DNA from: JANQIV01 sp050117315
GTDB lineage: Bacteria > Bacteroidota > Ignavibacteria > Ignavibacteriales > Melioribacteraceae
Reading direction: 5' to 3'
Length of the DNA: 11,521 nucleotides
Assembly: GCA_050117315.1 (NCBI GenBank)
Contig: JASFMY010000169.1
Span: 1 to 11,521 of the forward strand
The notes under the pieces were generated by a model. That model searched no databases and was not told the origin of the DNA. It was given only the letters and a program-made list of their open reading frames with translations. Positions 1-6,332 of the stretch are shown piece after piece. Position 1 is the first letter of the stretch. The number at the start of each line of letters is the position of its first letter. The translations under genes and the position numbers were made by a program.

Positions 1-67
1 CTAATACATCTTGGACTACTTGCCTTTTGAACTGCTCGCTGTAATGTTGTGATTTTTCTTTTTTCAT
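1..67 (-). CDS. IS3-type transposase OrfA, N-terminal fragment (runs off the left edge)
   Basis: Reading leftward from the ATG at 67-65, 22 codons are visible before the window ends. The product starts MKKEKSQHYSEQFKRQ and continues VVQDVL. The Y-S-E-x-F-K-R-Q-V-V pattern is what the helix-turn-helix OrfA proteins of IS3-family elements show at their N-terminus, where it begins the domain that binds the element's ends. An AGGA ribosome binding site (complement of 74-77) sits six bases from the ATG, and a 7-bp hairpin (84-104) lies just upstream. The catalytic OrfB and the other end of the element would lie outside the window, so I cannot say whether the element is intact. The family call rests on 22 residues; another Tnp_1-type HTH protein is the main alternative. 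Confidence 0.68.
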   Translation of the reverse strand, partial: MKKEKSQHYSEQFKRQVVQDVL

Positions 68-83
68 TTTTTGTCCTGTTTTT

Positions 84-104
84 GGTTGACTTTTTTTGTC
101 AACC
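84..104. repeat. Perfect 7-bp inverted repeat upstream of the transposase
   Basis: GGTTGAC (84-90) and GTCAACC (98-104) are perfect complements around a seven-T spacer. On the transposase strand the hairpin lies 17 nt upstream of its start codon, directly before the ribosome binding site. A hairpin here could limit translation of transposase mRNA initiated outside the element, a known device in insertion sequences, but that role is inferred from position only. Confidence 0.5.
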
Positions 105-137
105 TATTTCAGGACTATACACGAATCTAAAATTAAG

Positions 138-199
138 AGATTCCCGCTAAAAACATACGGGAATGACGCGACACTACATTGTTGTTGACATGACACTAC
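138..199. repeat. Spacer with small hairpin and direct GACACTAC repeats; possible IS end
   Basis: ATTCCCG (140-146) and CGGGAAT (158-164) form a 7-bp inverted repeat with an 11-nt loop, resembling the common ATTCCCGC/GCGGGAATGAC class of extragenic palindromes. To its right the octamer GACACTAC occurs twice in direct orientation (170-177 and 192-199). Since the transposase reads away from here, the terminus of its element should fall in about this region, but only one end is in view and I cannot fix the boundary. No convincing promoter for the gene at 284 was found: TTGACA at 185-190 has no properly spaced -10. Confidence 0.3.
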
Positions 200-283
200 C
201 CTATTTTTACCCAACTATAAAAGCAAATCATCTGCAAAATGTTTAACTTTGCATTATTAATTCTCACTTTTAGTGAGGTGCAA

Positions 284-1345
284 ATGAAAAAGCCAATTCT
301 TTTAATTTTGTCTTTCCTCTCATTCTATTCATGTTCGTCGTACATAAAGGATACAGCTTACCCAACTTTAAGCGACGGCAAATACGACAGTGAATTTCCA
401 TACAAGAGCAGTTCAACCGAACTGGAAAAAATTTCTAAATCTATTAGAATGCTGAATGTGATGGCATTCTATAAAGGTTTTATGTTTGATAAAATCTATA
501 ATTTGAAGCGGTCCAATTTATCCGGTGATATTCTCGAAGATGCTGCATCAAAATATTTTAATTTTTATCAGACAAGTTCCGGCACAGCTACAATTATTTA
601 TAATAATCTTGGCAAAATTGCCCTATTAACATGTTCGCATATTGTTGATTACCCGGATACCATTATTACTTATTATTTAAATGAAGACGGTACTAAATCC
701 GATATAATCGAATCAATTTCGTTTAAGATGAATCAAAATAATTATATACCGGAGTTGCCGGCAAATGAGAAGCTTGAGATTGTCATTAAAGATGAAAAAT
801 TGGACATCGCGGTTTTATCGGCAAATATTAAACAGCAAAAAAGGGAAGATTTTCCTGCAATAAATTACCCGATAGGTTACGCAAGAGAGCTGGAGTGGGG
901 CTCGTTTGTTTATGCATTCGGCTATCCTCTCGGGCAAAAAATGATAACCAAAGGTATCGTAAGTAATCCCGATTTTGAGGGTAAAAGCGGTTTTCTAATT
1001 GATGCAATTTTTAATAAAGGTTTCAGCGGAGGGTTAGTGCTGGCTATACGTGACGGTGTGCCTAATTTTGAGCTGGTAGGTTTGGTGAAAAGTGTTCCGG
1101 CAGAAGTTGAATATATCCTTCAGCCTTCGGTTGAGAATACACAAAGGGGAATAAACCCTGTTATTCCTTATGAAGGGGAAATATTTATCGAAATGAAAAA
1201 AAGTTTAAAGCTTGGCGTCACTAAAGTAGTACCGATCGAGAGCATTGTTGAGTATCTGAAGAAAAACAAAAAACTATTGGATAAAAATCATATCAATTTG
1301 GGAAATAGCATTTTCAGCAGGCATTTTTCGTACCTGGCAGATTAA
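284..1345 (+). CDS. Trypsin-fold serine protease lipoprotein
   Basis: I chose the ATG at 284 rather than 239. It has a TGAGGTG ribosome binding site at 274-280 and gives a clean lipoprotein signal: MKKP, a hydrophobic run, then FYSC with the lipidated Cys at residue 17. The 353-residue protein carries a chymotrypsin-like (Trypsin_2 type) triad: His119 in LLTCSHIV, Asp174 in KLDIAVL, and Ser248 in KGFSGGLV, with the usual GYPLG turn at about 213-217. Both the Asp and Ser contexts match the DegP/S1 pattern. No PDZ domain follows; the C-terminal roughly 90 residues are lysine-rich and unrecognised. The protein should be anchored to a membrane facing the periplasm. Substrate is unknown. It is transcribed toward the efflux operon and shares no obvious function with it. 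Confidence 0.8.
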   Translation: MKKPILLILSFLSFYSCSSYIKDTAYPTLSDGKYDSEFPYKSSSTELEKISKSIRMLNVMAFYKGFMFDKIYNLKRSNLSGDILEDAASKYFNFYQTSSGTATIIYNNLGKIALLTCSHIVDYPDTIITYYLNEDGTKSDIIESISFKMNQNNYIPELPANEKLEIVIKDEKLDIAVLSANIKQQKREDFPAINYPIGYARELEWGSFVYAFGYPLGQKMITKGIVSNPDFEGKSGFLIDAIFNKGFSGGLVLAIRDGVPNFELVGLVKSVPAEVEYILQPSVENTQRGINPVIPYEGEIFIEMKKSLKLGVTKVVPIESIVEYLKKNKKLLDKNHINLGNSIFSRHFSYLAD

Positions 1346-1359
1346 CAACTTTTTGCTTT

Positions 1360-1418
1360 GCCGGCATTATGTTTAGCGCTTAATCGCAATGTTGGCATTA
1401 CTTCTTAAGTTTTTTTTT
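1360..1418 (+). terminator. Possible terminator for the protease gene
   Basis: In the plus-strand transcript GCCGGCATT (1360-1368) can pair with AATGTTGGC (1388-1396) using two G-U pairs, with an inner GCG/CGC stem in the loop. A run of nine T follows at 1410-1418. The T-run starts 13 nt beyond the stem, farther than in a classical intrinsic terminator. In the minus-strand transcript the two wobble pairs become A-C mismatches, so the structure favours the plus strand. It lies in the 71-nt gap between convergent genes. Confidence 0.35.
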
Positions 1419-2547
1419 ATGAAAGTCTCTTTTGAAATCTTAATACACTAACCGATAATATTCCTATTCCCATAAAAAATAAAATCAGCAGCTCCTGCCA
1501 TAAATCTGCTAATCCGATTCCTTTTAAAATAATACCTCTTATAATTATCATAAAATATTTAAGCGGAATTATGTAAGTGACGTACTGAATTATTTCCGGC
1601 ATGTTTTCAATAGGGAAAGCAAAACCGGACAAATAGACCATCGGCAGCATAAATGCAAATATTGCAAGCATCATTGCTTGCTGCTGAGTTTTGGAAATTG
1701 TTGAAACAAACAATCCGAACCCGAGTGATGAAAAAACAAAAATAAATGTAGAAAAGAATAATAAAATTATACTGCCTCTTATTGGTATTCCGAATACAAT
1801 AATCATTGCCGTTAAAACGAGTATTATTGCAATAAACCCAAGTAAAGCAAACGGAATAAGTTTGCCGATTATTAACTGGATTGGTTTTATAGGTGTTACA
1901 ATCAACTGTTCAAGTGTACCTATTTCTTTTTCCTTAACAACAGCTAAAGATGTTAAAATTATAGTTATAATCATCAGTAATAGTCCCACAATTCCGGGTA
2001 CCATAAATACACGTGTTTTTAATTCCGGGTTGTACCACACTCTTGTTTCCGGTACAATAGAACCGGCAGGAATAATTTTTATCCCGTTTCTGTTTCTGTA
2101 TTCGGAGATAATATTCTTAGAATAACTGCTAACAATTCTCTGTACATATCCTGCGGATATTGATGCTGTATTACCATCCGAACCGTCAAAAACAGCTTGT
2201 AGCCGTGCAGTCTCGTTTCTTTTCATTTCTTTTTCAAAATCATTTGGAATTACGAGTCCCAGGATTACTTCAGCGTTTTCAATTTTTTCCTGCAGCTCAT
2301 CATAATCTTCTACATAATAGTCAATTGAAAAATATCCCGTACTGTTAAATTTATCGATTAATTCTCTGCTGGTCCCGGTTCTATCCTGATCTAATATTGC
2401 AGTATGTACAACTTCAACATCAAGGTTAACTGCATAACCCAAGAGTACAAGCTGTACTATCGGGGCAATTAAAATAAGCAACCTCATTTTAGGGTCGCGT
2501 TTGAACTGGATAAATTCTTTTTTGATTATGTGTAATATTGTTCTCAT
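1417..2547 (-). CDS. ABC-2 type permease B of the YbhR/YbhS/YhhJ family
   Basis: This 376-residue inner-membrane subunit has the ABC-2 exporter layout. A cytoplasmic N-terminus with the KEFIQFKRDP motif (10-19) precedes TM1 (about 22-42). A large periplasmic domain (about 43-180) follows, ending in WYNPELKTRVFMVPG, then five more membrane spans (about 183-205, 223-252, 259-283, 290-312, 350-370). Hallmarks are VKEKEIGTLEQLIVTP (204-219), the cytoplasmic loop that docks on the ATPase, and LSGFAFPIENMPEIIQ (306-321). Length is normal for the family. It is the last gene of the operon and a paralogue of the next upstream gene, so the two probably form a heterodimeric channel. No Shine-Dalgarno sequence precedes the ATG; an 80-nt palindrome begins only 13 nt upstream. 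Transported substrate cannot be read from the sequence. Confidence 0.9.
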   Translation of the reverse strand: MRTILHIIKKEFIQFKRDPKMRLLILIAPIVQLVLLGYAVNLDVEVVHTAILDQDRTGTSRELIDKFNSTGYFSIDYYVEDYDELQEKIENAEVILGLVIPNDFEKEMKRNETARLQAVFDGSDGNTASISAGYVQRIVSSYSKNIISEYRNRNGIKIIPAGSIVPETRVWYNPELKTRVFMVPGIVGLLLMIITIILTSLAVVKEKEIGTLEQLIVTPIKPIQLIIGKLIPFALLGFIAIILVLTAMIIVFGIPIRGSIILLFFSTFIFVFSSLGFGLFVSTISKTQQQAMMLAIFAFMLPMVYLSGFAFPIENMPEIIQYVTYIIPLKYFMIIIRGIILKGIGLADLWQELLILFFMGIGILSVSVLRFQKRLS

Positions 2548-2560
2548 AAACTTGTGAATA

Positions 2561-2640
2561 GAACGCAGATCGTTATGATTATTATGATCACCGCTGATTT
2601 AAATCATAATTAATCATGATCATCATAATAATCAGCGTTC
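2561..2640. repeat. 80-nt imperfect palindrome between the two permease genes
   Basis: The element starts GAACGCAGAT (2561-2570), ends ATCAGCGTTC (2631-2640) and is centred exactly on the palindrome GATTTAAATC (2596-2605). The two 40-nt arms match at 30 of 40 positions. It fills 80 of the 95 nt between the genes and would fold in RNA into one long AT-rich hairpin on either strand. The shape (conserved GAACGC/GCGTTC tips, variable arms, extragenic position) is that of a MITE- or REP-like mobile palindrome. It might also attenuate transcription or stabilise mRNA between the permease cistrons. Copy number elsewhere cannot be seen from this window. Confidence 0.8.
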
Positions 2641-2642
2641 CA

Positions 2643-3776
2643 TTATTCTTTCTCCTTAATTCTTTTATTTATAACCACTGCTAATCCCAAAAACACAAAC
2701 GTAAACAAAAGCATGTAAATCCATTGCTGCCAGAAAGCTTGTAAACCGACTCCCCTTAAAATAATTGCTCTTATTGCACTTATAAAGAACTTAGCCGGGG
2801 TTATGTTGGTAAGTACCTGTATTATACCAGGCATATTTTCAATTGCAAAGATAAACCCGGATAATATAAGCGAAGGTAAAAGGGTAGCAAAAACTGCAGC
2901 GGTAAAAGCTACCTGTTGTGAATCAGCTACAACGGAAATAAAAATACCCAGGCTTGTTGAAGCCATTAAAAAAATGAATGTACTTATAAACAGAAGTAAA
3001 TAACTCCCTTTTATGACGACATCGAACAAAATGTATCCTGCAATTAAAATAAATGCTGCGTTGATCAAAGCAATAAGCAGATATGGAAAAGTTTTTCCTA
3101 TTAGTAGTTCTAATGTGTTCAATGACGAAACATTAATTTGTTCAATCGTTCCTCTTTCTTTTTCCCGAACAAGCGATAAAGAGACCGTGACGGCAGCGGT
3201 AACGATTAATATCATTGCAATCAAACCCGGCACTAAAAATTGTGAAGACTTTAATTCCGGGTTAAACCAGAATCGTGATTCTAATTTTATCGGCACATAA
3301 TTATTAACACCGGATTTAGCTAAAATGTCGGCTTGAACTTTATTATTAAAAAAAACGGTTCCTGCTTCCACGTAATTTTTAATTATGCTTGCAGTATTTC
3401 CGTCAACGCCGTCAATTAAGAATTGGACTTCCGAGATATTTTTGGAATAAAACTTTTCAGAAAAATCATTTGGAATTACAAGCACAACCTGGGCAAGTTT
3501 TTCATCTAAACCTGTCTTTATTTGATCATCGTCGGACAAATAATCGGCAAGTTCAAAAGTAATGCCGCTTAAAAAAGAATTAATGAATTCTCTGCTTAAT
3601 TCGGATTTATCCTGATCGTGAACTGCGAGCTGAATTTTTTCAACATCAAAGTTTACTGCATAACCAAACAAAATTAAAAGAGATAGAGGGAAAAAGAATA
3701 TCACGAACAGCATACGCGTGTCGCGCGATAATTGTTTTATTTCCTTTTTAGTAATTGCTTTAATTCTACTTATCAT
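2643..3776 (-). CDS. ABC-2 type permease A of the YbhR/YbhS/YhhJ family
   Basis: This 377-residue permease is a paralogue of the downstream gene and shares its layout. It has a KKEIKQLSRDTRM N-terminal motif (10-22), TM1 (about 22-42), a periplasmic domain (about 43-178) closing with FWFNPELKSSQFLVPG, then five membrane spans (about 181-203, 225-250, 257-283, 287-310, 352-370). VREKERGTIEQINVSS (203-218) is the ATPase-coupling segment and LSGFIFAIENMPGIIQ (305-320) the conserved late loop. Its ATG overlaps the stop codon of ATPase 2 by four bases (ATGA), pointing to translational coupling and matched stoichiometry. In the coupling loop the other permease has VTP where this one has VSS, a small divergence fitting an asymmetric heterodimer. 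The substrate is unknown; drugs, fatty-acid-like or amphipathic molecules are known for relatives. Confidence 0.9.
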   Translation of the reverse strand: MISRIKAITKKEIKQLSRDTRMLFVIFFFPLSLLILFGYAVNFDVEKIQLAVHDQDKSELSREFINSFLSGITFELADYLSDDDQIKTGLDEKLAQVVLVIPNDFSEKFYSKNISEVQFLIDGVDGNTASIIKNYVEAGTVFFNNKVQADILAKSGVNNYVPIKLESRFWFNPELKSSQFLVPGLIAMILIVTAAVTVSLSLVREKERGTIEQINVSSLNTLELLIGKTFPYLLIALINAAFILIAGYILFDVVIKGSYLLLFISTFIFLMASTSLGIFISVVADSQQVAFTAAVFATLLPSLILSGFIFAIENMPGIIQVLTNITPAKFFISAIRAIILRGVGLQAFWQQWIYMLLFTFVFLGLAVVINKRIKEKE

Positions 3777-4705
3777 CTATTATATCTTTTTTCTAATAAG
3801 TGGATAAATACATCTTCCAGGGTTGGAGATATTTTTTCAATCTTTTTTATCTCAAAAGATTTTTCTTTTTCCAAAAAAAATTTTATTTGTTCTTTGTCTT
3901 TAATCTTTTCATTTACAATTACGTGCATGCTTGTACCGAAGATAGAAGTATCAATAACGAAATCCTGCTTTTCCATTAATTCAAGGGCATCGACTATTTT
4001 ACTGCATTCTATTTCGTATATATCATAAGGCAGGTACTTTGATTTGAGTTCCTTTGAGTTTCCTTCCGCAATAAGTTTTCCTGCATCAATTAGAATTATG
4101 TTATTACAGTATTCTGCTTCTTCGAGGTAATGCGTTGTAACAAGAACGGTAATACCTTCATCTGCAAGTTGATTAATTAATTCCCAGAAATTTCTACGTG
4201 ATATAGGATCAACACCGCTTGTGGGCTCATCTAAAAATACCAACCCCGGCTGATGTATAACTGCAGTGCCCAATGCAAGCCTCTGCTTTATACCGCCGGG
4301 CAACGAGCCCGTCAGTAGATCTTTCCTGTTTGTTAGGTTGGCAGTTTCCAGCACCCATTTTTTCCGTTCTTCAAGAATTTTTCCGCTAAGCCCGTAGACA
4401 CCGCCAAAGAAGTTTATATTTTCTTCAACTGTTAAATCATTATATAAAGAAAACCGCTGCGACATATAGCCGATGTTCTGTTTCACTTTATCCGGCTCTT
4501 TTGCAATGCTGTACCCAGCTACCAGCGCATCTCCATCAGACGGCCCCAGTATTCCGCACAACATTTTTATTGTTGTTGATTTCCCTGCACCGTTTGCGCC
4601 GAGAAATCCAAAGACTTCACCCTTCTTTACATTGAAAGAAATATTATCAACGGCAGTAAATTTGCCGAATGTTTTTGTGAGGTTATTTACATCTATACTT
4701 AGCAT
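3773..4705 (-). CDS. ABC exporter ATPase 2 (equivalent to the second NBD of YbhF)
   Basis: This 310-residue ATPase has one nucleotide-binding domain (about 1-225) and a C-terminal extension of about 85 residues typical of ABC-2 exporter ATPases. Walker A is GANGAGKS (36-43), the Q-loop Gln is 83 in MSQRFSLY, Walker B is LVFLDEP (155-161) with catalytic Glu160, and the H-loop is His192 in TTHYLEEAE. The signature motif is LPGGIKQR (135-142): Pro136 replaces the usual Ser of LSGGQ. From memory, an LPxG signature is typical of the second NBD of YbhF-like proteins. The partner ATPase has a normal LSGG. This ATPase therefore supplies a working Walker/H-loop half but a degenerate signature half. 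The gene has no Shine-Dalgarno sequence; its leader is the repeat-like tail of the small ORF upstream. Confidence 0.92.
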   Translation of the reverse strand: MLSIDVNNLTKTFGKFTAVDNISFNVKKGEVFGFLGANGAGKSTTIKMLCGILGPSDGDALVAGYSIAKEPDKVKQNIGYMSQRFSLYNDLTVEENINFFGGVYGLSGKILEERKKWVLETANLTNRKDLLTGSLPGGIKQRLALGTAVIHQPGLVFLDEPTSGVDPISRRNFWELINQLADEGITVLVTTHYLEEAEYCNNIILIDAGKLIAEGNSKELKSKYLPYDIYEIECSKIVDALELMEKQDFVIDTSIFGTSMHVIVNEKIKDKEQIKFFLEKEKSFEIKKIEKISPTLEDVFIHLLEKRYNR

Positions 4706-4722
4706 AAAATAATATTCGGGAA

Positions 4723-4944
4723 TCAGGAGCCGGAGCTCAAGATTGATTTTAAATAAGAGTATAAAAGCTTTCCGCTTTGCTTTAACAAATAAATTAATTT
4801 CCTAACTATACAGTTCTCTAAGTTTTTTAAGAGGATAAAATAAAACCAGCATTCCTCAAATAAATCGTTAGCAACATTTAAAGGCCTTTCTTTATCAGTC
4901 TTATTTTTTTTATTAAATTCTTCTGTAATATTTGCCGCTTTCAT
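4723..4944 (-). CDS. Small ORF between channel and ATPase 2; possible truncated four-helix-bundle relic
   Basis: A 73-codon frame with a strong ribosome binding site (AAGGGGGAAACAAA before the ATG at 4944). I do not recognise it firmly. Residues 29-70 (FEECWFYFILLKN, then RKLIYLLKQSGKLLYSYLKS) resemble in spacing the last two helices of S23/four-helix-bundle proteins, where E-x-x-x-W-L-x-L-L-K is followed by a leucine-rich helix. The first two helices and the NIAEG-type segment are missing, and only 50 nt separate the start from the channel gene, so there is no room for them upstream. Its last residues and stop codon fall in a CCGG-rich stretch (4722-4740) echoed at the other end (4980-4991). 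I read it as a deletion relic or a small gene of unknown role. Confidence 0.45.
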   Translation of the reverse strand: MKAANITEEFNKKNKTDKERPLNVANDLFEECWFYFILLKNLENCIVRKLIYLLKQSGKLLYSYLKSILSSGS

Positions 4945-4960
4945 TTTGTTTCCCCCTTGT

Positions 4961-4978
4961 AATTCAGTTCTCTGAATT
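4961..4978. repeat. 7-bp hairpin in the channel/small-ORF spacer
   Basis: AATTCAG (4961-4967) and CTGAATT (4972-4978) are perfect complements with a TTCT loop. The hairpin lies between the stop codon of the channel gene and the ribosome binding site of the small ORF, about 16 nt before that ORF's start. The adjoining GAATTCCGG (4982-4990) is similar to CCGG-containing sequence at the far end of the small ORF, so this may be part of a degenerate repeat bounding the insert. Confidence 0.4.
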
Positions 4979-4997
4979 CAGAATTCCGGCTTTTTAT

Positions 4998-6314
4998 TCA
5001 ATAAATTTTACGACCCGCAGATTTTTCTAAATTTACTCTCGCTAATTCAAAATCGATCATTGAGGTAATTAAATTTATTTTTGATTCAAGCAGATCAACT
5101 TCCGCATCCATCAAGTCACGGCTAGTTGCCAGTTGGTTTAAATATTTTTCATTTGTGATTCTTAAATTCTCCTCAGACGCTTCTACGGAACTTTTGCTTA
5201 CCTTAACTTTATCAAATCCGCTTATAAGCGTTAAATAATTTCTGTAAACTTCCGTTTCAATATTTTCTTTAATTATGTTTAATTGGTTCTCTGTTTGTAC
5301 TAAACTTTGCTCGGCTTGAATAACTTTGGATGAAGTGTGTCCCCAATCCCACAAATCCCAGTTTAAAGATACTGAAACATCCCACGTCTCGTTAAACTCG
5401 TCTTCCAAAGGCATGATTCTCTGGTTCGGTTTTGAATAATAAAGATTACTTGATAAATAAACCGAGGGTAGGTATCCTGCTTTGGAGGCAGTAATATTAT
5501 TTTCGTTGGCTTTCAGAACATAATTTATTGATTGAATTTCATTTCTGTTTTCCAAAGCTTCAAATAGTAATTCATCGTATGAATAAGGTGATAAGTCGGG
5601 TTCACTTAATTGTGCAACAATATCTGTTTCGTTATTAAGTTCAATTCCCAACGCTTTATTTAATAATACTCTGGAAACGTTGACATAATTCTCAGCTTCT
5701 ATTTTTTTGAGTTCCGTATTCGAGTACATAACCTGAATTCTTAGCAAATCGTTTTTTGTTGCTACTCCTTCATCAAGAAAATTTTTTGTGTCCTCCAGGT
5801 GTTTGGATAATGCTGTTAGATTTTCGTTTACGAGTTTCAATTGTTTTTGTGATTTATAAAAATTCCAGAACGCTTTGTGAACGTCATAAGCTACTTCATT
5901 AGCTTTTTGTAAATCATCCACTTTTATAGATTCATAAAAATTTTCAGATGCTTGTTTCAACGAAGTTAATCTAAAGCCTGTAAATAAAGGCTGTTGTAAA
6001 GATAAACTGAGACTGTAGTTGTTTAATATTGATTCCTGAATACGAATCGGTTCCGAATAAAACGGTACCGTAATCTCGAAGGGGTCTACTTCACTTAACC
6101 TTGAGTAGTTAGCGCCGAAAGATATCTTAGGCAGCATCTGTGAACCTACTTCTCTTATTGATGACTTTGCGCTCTTAACTTTTGATTTACTTATTTTTAG
6201 TTCTTTACTGTTCTTTAAACCAATTTCCAGGCTTTCTTTTAATGTAATATTTTTGATTTGCGCATTGGCCGTTGAAAGAATTATTATAATTATTAATAAT
6301 ATTTGTTTCTTCAT
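4998..6314 (-). CDS. TolC-type outer-membrane efflux protein
   Basis: This 438-residue protein has a signal peptide (MKKQ, a long isoleucine/leucine core, cleavage after ANA at about residue 18) and two outer-membrane-efflux-protein repeats. Each half is rich in long amphipathic helices forming the periplasmic barrel. The first half contains SLQQPLFTGFRLTSLKQA (about 105-122) and the second SLNWDLWDWGHTSSKVIQAE (about 332-351), the equivalent strand-to-helix junction. The tail ASEENLRITNEKY and ATSRDLMDAEVDLLES is typical of the family's last helix. It forms the trimeric exit duct that docks on the adaptor encoded at 7710-8666. It begins 18 nt after ATPase 1 ends, with a distant AAAGG as the only ribosome-binding candidate. 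E. coli YbhGFSR relies on a separate TolC; here the channel is encoded inside the operon. Confidence 0.9.
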   Translation of the reverse strand: MKKQILLIIIIILSTANAQIKNITLKESLEIGLKNSKELKISKSKVKSAKSSIREVGSQMLPKISFGANYSRLSEVDPFEITVPFYSEPIRIQESILNNYSLSLSLQQPLFTGFRLTSLKQASENFYESIKVDDLQKANEVAYDVHKAFWNFYKSQKQLKLVNENLTALSKHLEDTKNFLDEGVATKNDLLRIQVMYSNTELKKIEAENYVNVSRVLLNKALGIELNNETDIVAQLSEPDLSPYSYDELLFEALENRNEIQSINYVLKANENNITASKAGYLPSVYLSSNLYYSKPNQRIMPLEDEFNETWDVSVSLNWDLWDWGHTSSKVIQAEQSLVQTENQLNIIKENIETEVYRNYLTLISGFDKVKVSKSSVEASEENLRITNEKYLNQLATSRDLMDAEVDLLESKINLITSMIDFELARVNLEKSAGRKIY

Positions 6315-6332
6315 TTTTTTATAAAACCTTTG

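Noticed and set aside
185..221. TTGACA (185-190) with TATAAA (216-221) as a promoter for the protease gene
   Set aside because: The spacing is 25 bp, too long for a sigma70 promoter, and no better -10 is at 16-19 bp.
239..283. Upstream ATG at 239 as the start of the protease gene
   Set aside because: It would put 15 extra residues ahead of a good lipoprotein signal, and the ATG at 284 has the ribosome binding site.
1691..2125. Plus-strand 144-codon open frame opposite permease B
   Set aside because: It is antisense to a clear membrane protein; its composition is what the complement of hydrophobic codons gives, with no motif or ribosome binding site.
2803..4712. Several plus-strand open frames of 66-98 codons opposite permease A and ATPase 2
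   Set aside because: All are shadows of well-supported minus-strand genes.
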